DNA of 64,000 bases from a marine gamma proteobacterium HTCC2148. GTDB taxonomy: Bacteria; Pseudomonadota; Gammaproteobacteria; Pseudomonadales; Halieaceae. Shown piece by piece: positions 1-9,678 of this stretch (the first letter of the stretch is position 1; every line of letters starts with the position of its first letter). The notes beneath the pieces are model-generated. The model saw only the letters and a list, made by a program, of their open reading frames with translations, had not been told where the DNA came from and searched no databases. The position numbers and the translations under genes are program-made. The stretch is from the NCBI GenBank assembly GCA_000156295.1, contig DS999224.1:8398-72397 (forward strand). Direction: 5' to 3'.

Positions 1-99
1 GATATCGGTGAGACTTATTCGCTAAATGATTCTGGCGATATTCGTGCTTTTCTTGGTTTTTCACTTCGGGTGCATTTATGTAGCCCTGCTTTTCGGGCC

Positions 100-128
100 A
101 AAAAAAACCCGCGCCTTGCGGTGCGGGT
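100..128 (-). terminator. Rho-independent terminator of the TonB receptor gene
   Basis: A perfect 9-bp stem (107-115 with 120-128, one G-U pair) closes a TTGC loop. Read on the minus strand it is followed by eight T (A-tract 100-107). It lies about 25 bp past the stop of the minus-strand TonB receptor. A second weaker GCCC/GGGC hairpin follows at about 83-98. Confidence 0.8.
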
Positions 129-151
129 CTTATTTTCAGCTTACGCTTGAG

Positions 152-2743
152 TTAGAACATGTACTTAGCGCGTAATCCTATTACCTGACCCTCACCCATA
201 AAGCGTGAATGCGAACCGGCAACTGTTGGCGTGTCGAAGCTCTGGATAATCACTGCCTCGTCGGTAAGGTTACGACCATAGGCCATGATTTCCCAAGCTT
301 CCGCTCGCAGCCCGATTCGAAGATTTAAACGAGTATAGTCGTCAACCATATCAATCGGATCGTTGTCACCGGCAGGACTGTACTCGTCCCGATAGTTAAC
401 TTCACCACTGACAAACAAGTCTAGCTCTCCAAGCGGGTAGCTATAGTCTGCGAACAGCGACCACTCTGTGTCGGAAGCATAGAGAGTGGGTTCACCGCTG
501 AGGTCGTTGTAGCTGTTCCCCGCATTGCCCGATATCCCGCACTGGGGATTGGCGTCAAGCTGAATAGCAGTACAAGGCGCATCGCCAAACTCTGCATAAG
601 TTGCATCAAGCCAGGCGAAACTCAAACCGAGTTGCAGGTTATCGGTAGCCGCCCAGCGAGTATCAACTTCCAAACCCTTGATCTCTGAAGAGCCAGCGTT
701 TTTGACGGTGAATCCCACGCCCTTGAAGATAGCGGTCTGCAGGTTCTCGTACTCGGTATAAAACAGTGCCCAGTTAACGGTCATTGAGCCCTCAAGCAGC
801 GTATGCTTACCGCCAATCTCGAACGCGTCCACCGTTTCATCTTCAAATTCGAAGTCGTCGTTGGGTATGGTGGGGTCGTAGCACGCACTAACATCTACAG
901 AGCCGTCAGCCTCTGGCGAGCATGGCCAATCCCGAAAAGAAACTTCGCCCGGCTCGCCGTCATCTGCTGCGGTAAAACCGCCGCTCTTGAACCCTTGAGA
1001 GAAGCTCGCATAAACCATGCCGTAATCACCAACGTCGTATTGCAGAACAACAGATGGAATCAATTCATCAGTGCTGCGATCATCCTTGTATTCGTAGGCG
1101 TAGGTGTTGTAGTTCTGTGCTTGTACTTGGCCCAGATAAAATGCGTCGCTCCGAGTATTGTAATTGGAACCGTCAGCGATTGACGTGTCGTCTACCAGGT
1201 ATTGGCGACTATAGACGTCTTTTTCTTCCCTGGTATAACGCAAACCTAGGGTGACACGGAAGCTATCGGTGACATTAACTGTGCCTTGGGCAAATATCGC
1301 CCAGGACTCAGAGTCCAGTTCATACAGGTGATTACGCCCTATTTGATCCGTTGAATACCCAGAAAACAGTAACGGGTTTGTAATCAGAGGGATTAAAGAG
1401 GTGACAGGGGTGAATGGAGCGCCAAGGTCTCCAAGGTCTCGCAGCGGTATTGAAGGCAACGCCGGGCTAAGACTACTTCCGATGAGATCTCCAACGGTAT
1501 CATCCGCCGATAGGTCGATGGCAACGAGGCGATCGGTCACTAACTCACTCGAGTCGTAATAGACTCCAGCCATCCAGTCAATAAAATCCCCCCCTGGTGA
1601 GGCAAAACGGAACTCCTGGCTGACCTGCTCAAAGTCCTGGTCATCATCTCGCGCGATCAGGCGCAGTGGCGTCCAATCGACATCTGAGCCGGATTGCACT
1701 TCATAATCAGACCAGCCTGTGACCGACGTTAGGGTGTAGTCACCAACCTGCCAATTGATATTCATTGCAAAGTTGTTAACTTCGGCATCGTCGCCGTCAG
1801 GGTAGCGACCGACGCCAACCTCTGTACCAGACCCGTAGCCGCCATCTTTGTAGGTTTCAAAATCCTCACCAGCCGCGGCGGCATAATCAGGGAAGTTGGT
1901 ATCAATCAAGCCGTAAACCAGATCTGCAGTTGCGGATCGATTAGGAACAAATTCATCTCGCTCTGCGGGTGTCGGCCAGAGCCAGACACCTGAAGGCGCG
2001 CCGACGCGTTCTTCGTTCGAGTTACTGTACTTGAGATTGATGTCGAGATCGTCAGTAGGCTGCCATACCAATGTTACGCGCATGGCCGTCTCTTCAATCT
2101 CTGGCTCATCTTGATCCAAATAAGTATTGTCGACGAAGCCGTCTGTTTCGCGATATTTAAAGGCAAATCGCCCGGCTAAATTATCGCTCAAAGAGCCAGA
2201 AATACCGCCCTCCACGACCAGGCCGCCATTGGTTTCGGCGGCTACGGCAATATCACCATTGGCAGGGTCGCCGGGTGTTGGTGAGGCGGACGTGATATTA
2301 ATTGCGCCAGCAATCGTATTGCGACCGAACAGTGTGCCCTGGGGGCCGCGCAAAACCTCGACTCGCTCGAGATCCAGAAACGCATTGCGGTACTGTCTGC
2401 CGCGGCCCATGTAGATGCCGTCTATGTACATGCCCACAGATTGCTCGAAGCCCTGGTTGTTGCCTGATCCCACGCCTCTCATGTAGATGTTGGTGTTTAC
2501 CGCTGCATTAGCAATATGGAGATTAGGCACGTAATCTGCCAGGGCAGCCATGTTGGCGATGCCGGCTTCCTGTATCTTCTCACCCTGCATAGCCGACACT
2601 GAGATGGGTACATCTTGCAGGCTTTGGGCCCGCTTCTGTGCAGTAACAATGATTTCTTCGAGCATCTGCGCAGACGCTATCGTGGGTGTCCAGGCCAGTG
2701 CGACAGCCGCCGCCAGGGGCGCAACCTTTGACATATGTTTCAT
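152..2743 (-). CDS. TonB-dependent outer-membrane receptor
   Basis: 863 residues, the normal size for the family. A signal peptide ends near residue 26 (ASA-Q). It is followed by the TonB-box-like EEIIVTAQKR common in marine gammaproteobacterial receptors. The plug domain contains MRGVG, YIDGIYMGR and LRGPQGTLFGRNTIAGAIN. The rest is a beta-barrel rich in Y/D/W that ends in the aromatic YMF. The start is ATG 2743 because AGAGGA sits 7 nt upstream. It should import an energy-dependent ligand across the outer membrane; the substrate cannot be read. The nearest gene upstream is a BKACE-type enzyme on the same strand, 333 bp away, so a shared transcript is possible but not shown. Confidence 0.93.
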   Translation of the reverse strand: MKHMSKVAPLAAAVALAWTPTIASAQMLEEIIVTAQKRAQSLQDVPISVSAMQGEKIQEAGIANMAALADYVPNLHIANAAVNTNIYMRGVGSGNNQGFEQSVGMYIDGIYMGRGRQYRNAFLDLERVEVLRGPQGTLFGRNTIAGAINITSASPTPGDPANGDIAVAAETNGGLVVEGGISGSLSDNLAGRFAFKYRETDGFVDNTYLDQDEPEIEETAMRVTLVWQPTDDLDINLKYSNSNEERVGAPSGVWLWPTPAERDEFVPNRSATADLVYGLIDTNFPDYAAAAGEDFETYKDGGYGSGTEVGVGRYPDGDDAEVNNFAMNINWQVGDYTLTSVTGWSDYEVQSGSDVDWTPLRLIARDDDQDFEQVSQEFRFASPGGDFIDWMAGVYYDSSELVTDRLVAIDLSADDTVGDLIGSSLSPALPSIPLRDLGDLGAPFTPVTSLIPLITNPLLFSGYSTDQIGRNHLYELDSESWAIFAQGTVNVTDSFRVTLGLRYTREEKDVYSRQYLVDDTSIADGSNYNTRSDAFYLGQVQAQNYNTYAYEYKDDRSTDELIPSVVLQYDVGDYGMVYASFSQGFKSGGFTAADDGEPGEVSFRDWPCSPEADGSVDVSACYDPTIPNDDFEFEDETVDAFEIGGKHTLLEGSMTVNWALFYTEYENLQTAIFKGVGFTVKNAGSSEIKGLEVDTRWAATDNLQLGLSFAWLDATYAEFGDAPCTAIQLDANPQCGISGNAGNSYNDLSGEPTLYASDTEWSLFADYSYPLGELDLFVSGEVNYRDEYSPAGDNDPIDMVDDYTRLNLRIGLRAEAWEIMAYGRNLTDEAVIIQSFDTPTVAGSHSRFMGEGQVIGLRAKYMF

Positions 2744-3076
2744 AGAGCTTCCTCTTTGACTTCTATTTATAGTTATAGTGCAGTGAGCGAGCTCTCGTAT
2801 CAGTCAGGGCGCGTTTTTTTATTTGAGAGCCGATCCCTTGGCAATAGTATAGCTGTTGTTCTTTCTTAATGCTCACCCTTAAATCATGCAAAAAATATGC
2901 CGTATGAGGCCTTGTGATTTGATAGTGGCTCAGGCTCAGCTTCTGAACATTTTTTCATTATGCGAGTCAATTTAAGACGCAATATGGGACAGTTTAGGGT
3001 GGTCATAGGCGCTCCAAGCACCACCTCGTTAACGAAAGTAACGGTTGAGATGGCGTTCTGGACCGCGGTGCAGCCA
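2744..3076. other. 333-bp gap upstream of the TonB receptor
   Basis: No credible gene. It must hold the receptor promoter (minus strand), unless the receptor is co-transcribed with the BKACE gene. I see no clear terminator behind the BKACE gene and no convincing -35/-10 pair. Confidence 0.4.
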
Positions 3077-3979
3077 CTAAGCGGCGAAAGGTACGGGATA
3101 AGTGGGTAACTCAAGTATAGCTGCGGCTTGGGCCGGTGTAGCAATGGGTCGCTCAAATTGTGTTGCCAGTGCCACTACTTCCTCGACCAGTTCTGCATTG
3201 GATGGCTGGCGGGGGCCTGCGTAAGGCTCTAAACCAACCTGTACATGCCCGCCCCTGATTATGGCTTCTTCAGCGATTCCACAGCGGACACAATCATCAC
3301 CAAAGCTCGATACGAGCCAGGGCAGATCACAGTCTCCTAACATGCCAAGGTAAGCCTCCAAGCTGGCGATACTGGGCGGCATTCCAAAAGGCAGTTCATC
3401 AGATGCAAAATAAAACTTGATAAGGCCGCCCGGGGGAAGCTTTCCAGCCCTGTGGTAGGCCAGCACAAATTTGAGGAAGCTCGGTTCAAAAATTGAAATG
3501 CTAAGGCCTATATTCAATCGACCACAGGCCTCAACGTAATAACGAGAATCGTGCATGTCGTTCCGGTACAGCATGTCGGTTGGCGCGAACAGACCTTCTT
3601 GATCCAGCATCGACAGATTGAAAGTGCCCGGATCACACAAGCCTTGTGCTAATAAACCTTCCTCGGCCATGCGTTCCACGTGGCTATAGCGTGTTGCTAC
3701 TGGAACACCCTCCTGGCCAACCGGCATTGTGGGTGTAAGAATCGCATCGGGGCGCTCTTTTAGTAACTCTCGCCATGGTCTGGCGTATCGTTCGTAATCC
3801 ATTGCACCGCTGCCTCCGATGACTGGTTCATCGGTGTGATTGTGGATGAGCGCCGCACCAGCGTTCATGCAGGACAATGCATCGGCGACGATTTCCTGGT
3901 CCGTGTAGGGTACGTTAGGGTTAGTCGCTTTGCTGGTCGCACCGTTTAAGGATGCCTCAATGATAAGCGGAACATGCAT
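3077..3979 (-). CDS. BKACE family (DUF849) beta-keto acid cleavage enzyme
   Basis: About 300 residues, matching the family length (about 270-310). Family signs are the N-terminal IEASLNG strand, the metal-binding IHNHTDEP loop, LTPTMPVGQ, SFGDDC and the closing GGHVQVGLEP. Family members are TIM-barrel zinc enzymes that condense a beta-keto acid with acetyl-CoA to give acetoacetate and a CoA ester (for example Kce in lysine fermentation); the substrate differs between subfamilies. The start is set at ATG 3979, which has a GAGAA sequence upstream and begins exactly at the first beta-strand. An upstream in-frame ATG at 4039 would add 20 residues unlike the family. A role in amino-acid or betaine-like carbon breakdown is inference. 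Confidence 0.85.
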   Translation of the reverse strand: MHVPLIIEASLNGATSKATNPNVPYTDQEIVADALSCMNAGAALIHNHTDEPVIGGSGAMDYERYARPWRELLKERPDAILTPTMPVGQEGVPVATRYSHVERMAEEGLLAQGLCDPGTFNLSMLDQEGLFAPTDMLYRNDMHDSRYYVEACGRLNIGLSISIFEPSFLKFVLAYHRAGKLPPGGLIKFYFASDELPFGMPPSIASLEAYLGMLGDCDLPWLVSSFGDDCVRCGIAEEAIIRGGHVQVGLEPYAGPRQPSNAELVEEVVALATQFERPIATPAQAAAILELPTYPVPFAA

Positions 3980-4256
3980 GGTAGATTTCTCGATATTCGG
4001 GGTCGTAATTACTTTACCTGTAATCTTAGCGTTGCACATCAGTAGAAATAAGCCGACGAGTACCCCCGAGCGTTATGATCGGTCAGTGGATATCCAATGC
4101 TTGCTCGCTGAACGCATGATCTATAATTTAGAAGTGGAGCCAGCGAGTCACCATTGCACCGTATAGGCAATGCACTGTTGCAGTGACTATCTGGGCCCTG
4201 GGCGGTGAGACAATTAAGGACTTCGCATGGCAACAGTGATAACGCATTAGGAGATA

Positions 4257-5786
4257 GTGATTGGTATGTATGCGGTAAATCGTCGTTTTATTCTCAAGTC
4301 TTTGGCAGCGTCGGTGGGACTGGCGTTGACTCCCATCAGTTTTGCCAGTTCAGCCCGAACCCTGCCTGTTAACAAGCAGGCAGCAGATTTCGTGATCCAC
4401 AACGATTTGCCATGGGCACTAGAAACTAGGCGAGGTAGTTTCGGCTTTGGTCCTATCACCCCTCTGTCGCGCTTCTTTGTACGTAATAATCTCCCGATGC
4501 CCCCGGCGTCCATTCTGGACAGAGCCGATGAGTGGTCTTTCAAGGTCGAAGGATGTGTTGGATCGGGTAGCCTCAGTTTGAGGGATCTTAAAAGCATGCG
4601 CGTTCAGACGGTAGCTTCAGTACTGCAGTGTTCAGGCAATGGGCGCGCCTATTCTTCGCACAACCCTTCAGGCTCTCAATGGAGTGTGGGTGCCGCTGGT
4701 TGCGCACTGTGGACGGGTGTCGCCGTTGCCGATATTTTTGAAAAATTTGGCGGTGTTAGTAATGAGGCGGCATTTCTAACAGGCACAGGTGGCGAATCCT
4801 TGCCAAAGGGTATCGATGCATCAATGGTCGCTGTTGAGCGCTCGGTACCGATTCAAAAAGGTCTCGAGGACTGCATGCTTGTTTGGGAAATGAATGGCGC
4901 GCCTTTGCCATTGGCGCACGGTGGGCCACTGCGGCTGTTGGTCCCTGGCTATTTTGGCGTCAACAATGTGAAGTGGTTGACCAGACTGGCCGCGACAGCG
5001 CTAGAGTCTACTGCAAAAATTCAACAGTCTGGCTATCGACTTCGTGCCATAGGTGAGAGCGGTGGGTTGCAGCACCCCTCCATGTGGCGTATGCCTGTAA
5101 AGTCCTGGCTTAATGGCCCCGGTGCCGATGGCCGACCAGTCAAAGCAGGGGCAGCAATGCTCTACGGGGTCGCTTTTTCTGGCGAGCGTGGTGCCGATAA
5201 GGTAGAGGTCTCTGGTGACAACGGCAAAAGCTGGCAGGATGCGCAATGGATAGGCCCCGACCTGGGTGTCAATGCCTGGCGCACATTCAGCATTGGCGTG
5301 ACCCTGGATGCTGGAGAAAATCGATACGTCACTCGCGCGACCGACAGCGCGGGCGATATACAGCCGGAATTGGCGATACCCAATGAGCGCGGTTATGGCA
5401 ATAATGGCTGGGCCGACCACGGTCTGAATATTTTGGCAGTCGACGAGCTTCCGGAAACAGCGTCAGCAGACTCTGGTGATGTTCCAATGAATGTGATTAT
5501 TGAGCAGGCGAGCAAAGAAAAGACCTACACGCTGTCTAAAACGGCACAGAGAGGTAGAGCCATTTTTACTGCCCAGTCACAGCCCAATTGTTCATTGTGT
5601 CATACGCTTGACGCTGCCCAGGCGAAAGGTCTGGTGGGACCGAACCTGGACAAGTTAAAGCCTGGTTTAGCGCAGATAGAGGCGGCGGTCGTGCAAGGCG
5701 TAGGGGCAATGCCAGCCTATGGTGGCCAGCTTAGCGGGTCGGAAGTAGAGGCGTTATCGGCCTTTGTGTTCGAGGGCACGCGCTAA
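4257..5786 (+). CDS. Tat-exported sulfite-oxidase-like molybdoprotein with C-terminal cytochrome c
   Basis: 509 residues. The N-terminus has a twin-arginine signal (NRRFILK then a hydrophobic stretch). Residues about 50-400 form the oxidoreductase molybdopterin-binding domain, with the molybdenum-ligating Cys125 in LQCSGNGR, followed by the Mo-co dimerisation domain with WxGPDLGVNAWR. A class I cytochrome c domain with a CSLCH heme motif (about 444-448) and a late MPAYGG methionine ligand closes the protein. It resembles a SoxC-SoxD or SorA-SorB pair on one chain, so it should oxidise a small periplasmic substrate and pass electrons to its own heme. Sulfite is the family substrate but is not proven here. 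Start: AGGAG at 4249-4253 is 3 nt from GTG 4257 and 12 nt from ATG 4266; either is possible. Confidence 0.85.
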   Translation: MIGMYAVNRRFILKSLAASVGLALTPISFASSARTLPVNKQAADFVIHNDLPWALETRRGSFGFGPITPLSRFFVRNNLPMPPASILDRADEWSFKVEGCVGSGSLSLRDLKSMRVQTVASVLQCSGNGRAYSSHNPSGSQWSVGAAGCALWTGVAVADIFEKFGGVSNEAAFLTGTGGESLPKGIDASMVAVERSVPIQKGLEDCMLVWEMNGAPLPLAHGGPLRLLVPGYFGVNNVKWLTRLAATALESTAKIQQSGYRLRAIGESGGLQHPSMWRMPVKSWLNGPGADGRPVKAGAAMLYGVAFSGERGADKVEVSGDNGKSWQDAQWIGPDLGVNAWRTFSIGVTLDAGENRYVTRATDSAGDIQPELAIPNERGYGNNGWADHGLNILAVDELPETASADSGDVPMNVIIEQASKEKTYTLSKTAQRGRAIFTAQSQPNCSLCHTLDAAQAKGLVGPNLDKLKPGLAQIEAAVVQGVGAMPAYGGQLSGSEVEALSAFVFEGTR

Positions 5787-5909
5787 GGCGTAACCCTTGC
5801 GCCAGGCCGATGCTTCGATACCCGCGCACCCAAAAAACCTTGGTGGTGCAGTGTGTGCTGCTTTATACCCCATTCAGCCATAGCCGAACGTACTGACCGA
5901 GACTGCCAT

Positions 5910-6959
5910 ATGCGCCGTTATATTATTGTTTTTTTGTTGTCATTGACGCTGTTGCCGATCAGTTTGTTGGGTGGTGCGCCAGGCGAGCTGTTCAGTGGGG
6001 CGCCGCGTGATGATGATGGACGCTTTACCAATCTGGCGGGTGATCTGAGTCACGGAACACTCAGCACGCGCTTTCCTTTCATGCTGCGCCGTTTTGGAAC
6101 TTATTTTCGCAGTGGTAAGGACGCGCCGCAGCGGATACCTAATGACGGGGCTTTCCTGAGGGAGAATGCTCGTCACAGCAAACCCACCGTGACCTGGGTC
6201 GGGCATGCCACATTGCTGGTTCAGGTCGAGCATGTCACCTTCTTAACCGACCCTATCTGGTCAAACCGCCCCAGTCCTGTACCGATAATAGGTCCTGGGC
6301 GTTTTGTAGAGCCTGGTCTTGCGTTGGAAGATCTGCCGCCCATTGATTTCGTGTTAATTTCCCACAACCACTACGACCATCTGGACCTACCAACACTGCG
6401 CTCTTTGTCCAGGCGCAGTCCCGATACCGTATTTTTTGTGCCTCTTGGCAACGGTGATCTTTTGCGTAATCAAGGCATCACTAACGTAAAAGAACTCGAC
6501 TGGGGACAGACTGCCCGCTACAAGGGCGCTACCGTTCATTGCCTGCCTGCGCAGCACTGGAGTAAACGCAGTTTGACCGATGACCGCAAGGCACTATGGT
6601 CTTCTTGGGCGGTGACCGGAGAGCAACGGCGTTTCTACTTCGCCGGCGATACCGGCTATTTTTCCGGTTTTGAGGAGATCGGACGCAAGCTTGGGCCATT
6701 TGATCTGGCGGCGGTTCCCATAGGCGCTTACGAGCCAAGGGCGATGATGCGCGAGTCGCATATGAATCCGGAGGAGGCGGTTCTTGCTGCACAGGATTTG
6801 CGTGCCGAAACCGCGTTGGCCATACATTTTGGTACCTTTGACCTTTCCGACGAACCCCTGGCCGAGCCCCCGCAGCGCTTCAGGAATGCAGCCGCAGACA
6901 CTGAGCTTGGCGTCACGGGGGCTTGGGTATTGAGCGTAGGGGAAACACGCGAATTCTAA
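5910..6959 (+). CDS. MBL-fold metal-dependent hydrolase (NAPE-PLD/UlaG-like)
   Basis: 349 residues. A hydrophobic N-terminus (about residues 3-22) is a signal anchor or signal peptide. The metallo-beta-lactamase core has TWVGHATLLVQ, the metal motif SHNHYDHLD (His152-Asp156-His157), PAQHWSKR, the bridging Asp in FAGDTGYF and a final HFGTFDL histidine. This arrangement is that of the N-acyl-phosphatidylethanolamine phospholipase D-like branch. The substrate is probably a phosphodiester or lactone, possibly lipid-derived, but this is inference. ATG 5910 is preferred over an upstream start at 5853 because the signal sequence begins there. It lies 123 bp after the molybdoprotein gene on the same strand. 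Confidence 0.82.
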   Translation: MRRYIIVFLLSLTLLPISLLGGAPGELFSGAPRDDDGRFTNLAGDLSHGTLSTRFPFMLRRFGTYFRSGKDAPQRIPNDGAFLRENARHSKPTVTWVGHATLLVQVEHVTFLTDPIWSNRPSPVPIIGPGRFVEPGLALEDLPPIDFVLISHNHYDHLDLPTLRSLSRRSPDTVFFVPLGNGDLLRNQGITNVKELDWGQTARYKGATVHCLPAQHWSKRSLTDDRKALWSSWAVTGEQRRFYFAGDTGYFSGFEEIGRKLGPFDLAAVPIGAYEPRAMMRESHMNPEEAVLAAQDLRAETALAIHFGTFDLSDEPLAEPPQRFRNAAADTELGVTGAWVLSVGETREF

Positions 6960-7159
6960 GCCCGCTCAGGACACGTCAGCTCAACGGGCGAAACCGGGTA
7001 GTGAAAATGAACCATCTGAATAAGCTAAGCCCGTGGCTAACTAACTGCCAACGGCATTGCCTCGCTGCAGAAATTTATTGCAGCTGATGTCCAGCCGGGC
7101 GAGACTGGCAGTCGAACTCACCAGTTAGAGGCAGGCCGCTAGAGGCACCTGGGTCGCGA

Positions 7160-9280
7160 TTACGGGCTACTAGCCTGTAGCTGTTTTCCGCGCCAGGCTT
7201 GCTGGATCACGTACGCGCGAATAGCTTCAGCTTCTTCTTGATTGACGATTTCACCTAGTCCAGGCATGCCCTGCTCACTCAACATTCCCTCTCGTACAAC
7301 TTTGTTCCAGGCCGAGGCTTGATGCAGATAGCCTGATCCTCGCAGATCCGGGATTAGTAGTCCCGATACTGCATTTAGCCCATGACAACCCATGCAAATG
7401 TCCTGGTACAGAGCAAACCCTTGGCGTATCTCGCCATCGTCTGCTGTTTGCTCTGGTGGATTGAAGTCCACACTGGGCTTCCAGGGAACTGCGGGCAAAC
7501 TGCCGTCTGCGCCCAGTTTAAACGTGAGTACACGGCTGACATTCGGCAGGCTCTCGGCCTGCACAAATTCGCCAAATACCAGGGCAAAAGCGCCACCCCA
7601 GCCGACTGCCACTGAGACGTATTGCTCGCCATCGACTTCATAGGTCATTGCTGGCGCAACGATGCCAGTTTGTGCCGGAAACTCCCACAGGCGCTCGCCA
7701 TTGTCGGCGCGAAAAGCGACGAAGTTACCGTCTGCGGTTCCCTGGAAGACGAGTCCCCCCGCGGTGCTAAGCGTGCCGCCGTTCCACGTGCCCTTGTGTT
7801 CTACTCGCCAGGCTTCGCTATTGGTGCGCGGATCCCATGCCAGCAGGCGGCCTTTGACCGCGGCTCCATAAGCTGCGCGCTCAGCGGCGTCATCCGGAAG
7901 ACTGCCAACAATGCCATCGATTCCCAGGTTGGCACTGTCGCTGCGATACTTAAATTCTTCGGGTTGACCATAAGCCGCGGGGAAGTCCAACACTGGAATG
8001 TACACCAGCCCCGTGTCGGGGTTGTAGGACATGGGATGCCAGTTGTGCCCACCGAGGTAGGAAGGGGTAATAACGAATGGCTTGTCTTCGTAACGTGCGC
8101 CCGGTACTTCAACGGGTCGGCCGGTTTTCATATCAACGTGAGTAGCCCAGGTCACGTCGATGTAATTGTTGGCGCTGATAAGGCTGCCATCGGTGCGGTC
8201 GAGCACGTAGAAGAAGCCATTCTTGGGCGCCTGCATCAGCACTTTGCGCTCTTTCCCCTCGATCGGGATATCGGCGAGAATAATATGTTGAGTGGCGGTG
8301 TAGTCCCAGGACTCGCCAGGTGTTGTCTGGTAGTGCCAAACATACTCACCAGTATCGGGCTTAAGCGCGACAATCGATGACAGAAACAGATTATCACCGC
8401 CACCAGGCGAGCGGATTTCGCGGTTCCAGGGGGTGCCATTGCCTACGCCGATGTACAGTAGATTCAACTCAGGATCGTATGCCATGGCATCCCAGACGGT
8501 GCCACCACCACCGCCCAGTTCCCACCACTTGCCGTTCCAGGTCTTTGCGGCTAGTTCCATCGCCTCGTTTTCGAAGCCCAGTTCGGGGTTGCCCGGTACG
8601 GTGTAAAATCGCCAGAGCTGTTCCCCGTTATCTACATCGTAGGCTCCAAGAAAACCGCGGACACCGAATTCCGCACCACCGTTGCCGATTAGGACCTTGC
8701 CATCGATAACTCTGGGTGCACCGGTAATGGTATAGGGGAGTTCAGGGTCTACCGTAGCGACAGACCAGTTGGTTTTTCCAGTGGCAGCGTCAAGGGCTAT
8801 CAGGCGACCATCCAGTGCGCCCAGAAATACCTGGCCTTTCCAGATGGCAACGCCGCGGTTCACCGCGTCACAGCAGGCATGCCGGGTCTTGTCCTTGGCC
8901 ACCTCGGGATCAAAAGTCCAAAGCAGTTTGCCATTGCGAGCATCTAAAGCGTGCACAATGCTCCAGGCAGAAGTGGTATACATCACTCCATCGACCACGA
9001 TGGAAGTTGCCTCTACCCCGCGTTTAGTATTGAGATCAAAGCTCCAGGCCAGCCCTAGTTTGTCCACAGTCTTGGTACTGACTTCGTCCAGTTGGCTGAA
9101 GCGCTGTTCGCTATAGTCGCGTCCATAAGACATCCAGGCGCCGGGCTCGTTGTCAGCGTTGAGCAGGCGCTGGGCATCGACGTCCGCTGGACCCTTGTCG
9201 CCGGCAAATACAGTGCAGGAAATGACCAGGACCGTGGCGGCCGTGAGCAGATGTTGGTTGACTCGAAAAATGGATGGCAC
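7160..9280 (-). CDS. PQQ-dependent quinohemoprotein alcohol dehydrogenase
   Basis: 706 residues, the size of type II quinohemoprotein alcohol dehydrogenases. There is a signal peptide (to about residue 26), then an eight-bladed propeller with repeated W-motif docking segments such as GKLLWTFD. The adjacent-cysteine pair at 136-137 (HACCDAV) forms the disulfide ring under PQQ. A C-terminal cytochrome c domain has CMGCH at about 629-633 and the methionine ligand GMPGLG. It oxidises a primary or secondary alcohol in the periplasm and passes electrons through its heme to the respiratory chain. The start is GTG 9280 with AGAGGG 8 nt upstream. Its 3' end converges on the MBL hydrolase, 200 bp apart, with no strong terminator seen. 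Confidence 0.93.
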   Translation of the reverse strand: MPSIFRVNQHLLTAATVLVISCTVFAGDKGPADVDAQRLLNADNEPGAWMSYGRDYSEQRFSQLDEVSTKTVDKLGLAWSFDLNTKRGVEATSIVVDGVMYTTSAWSIVHALDARNGKLLWTFDPEVAKDKTRHACCDAVNRGVAIWKGQVFLGALDGRLIALDAATGKTNWSVATVDPELPYTITGAPRVIDGKVLIGNGGAEFGVRGFLGAYDVDNGEQLWRFYTVPGNPELGFENEAMELAAKTWNGKWWELGGGGGTVWDAMAYDPELNLLYIGVGNGTPWNREIRSPGGGDNLFLSSIVALKPDTGEYVWHYQTTPGESWDYTATQHIILADIPIEGKERKVLMQAPKNGFFYVLDRTDGSLISANNYIDVTWATHVDMKTGRPVEVPGARYEDKPFVITPSYLGGHNWHPMSYNPDTGLVYIPVLDFPAAYGQPEEFKYRSDSANLGIDGIVGSLPDDAAERAAYGAAVKGRLLAWDPRTNSEAWRVEHKGTWNGGTLSTAGGLVFQGTADGNFVAFRADNGERLWEFPAQTGIVAPAMTYEVDGEQYVSVAVGWGGAFALVFGEFVQAESLPNVSRVLTFKLGADGSLPAVPWKPSVDFNPPEQTADDGEIRQGFALYQDICMGCHGLNAVSGLLIPDLRGSGYLHQASAWNKVVREGMLSEQGMPGLGEIVNQEEAEAIRAYVIQQAWRGKQLQASSP

Positions 9281-9483
9281 TGGGTTTTCCCTCTGAAGCT
9301 TTATTTTATTGTATTAGGGTGACTGTAGCGCACAGCGAACGGACTCTCCAGTCGCTGAATTATCCTTTGCCGGGGTACGGCTTGCAATCATGGCAAGAAA
9401 CTGTGTCAAAAACTGGACTTCAAGCCTGATCAGAAGGCAGTCGGGCAGCGTTCTAGAGTTTTACAGGGTGATCGCAGGATCGA

Positions 9484-9526
9484 CACTTTCGCTGAAAGTG
9501 GCAGCGCGCCTGCTTAAAACAAGCAG
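9484..9526. repeat. Two adjacent perfect hairpins in the divergent spacer
   Basis: CACTTTC (9484-9490) pairs with GAAAGTG (9494-9500) around GCT. CTGCTT (9510-9515) pairs with AAGCAG (9521-9526) around AAAAC. They lie in the 398-bp spacer between the PQQ dehydrogenase and the amidohydrolase, about 150 bp before the latter. They could be operators or a structured leader. Nothing else is recognisable in 9281-9678. Confidence 0.45.
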
Positions 9527-9678
9527 TGGCTGTCTGCCAGCGCGATCTTAACTTGGCAATACCTCAACAGCCGCACTGTCCACCGCCAGACTTTCTGCAA
9601 ATCGCCATTGATCGCCGTTCGATAGGAATTTAAAGTAATGCCTTCACTTTGAAAGCAGACGTTTTGGAGCATCCGGCC

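Noticed and set aside
4039-4256. Minus-strand frame between the BKACE and molybdoprotein genes
   Set aside because: Low-complexity residues, no family match, and it overlaps the likely BKACE promoter.
7622-8380. 252-residue frame on the plus strand opposite the PQQ dehydrogenase
   Set aside because: It lies wholly inside a certain gene, has no family match or ribosome-binding site, and reads as a shadow of the other strand.
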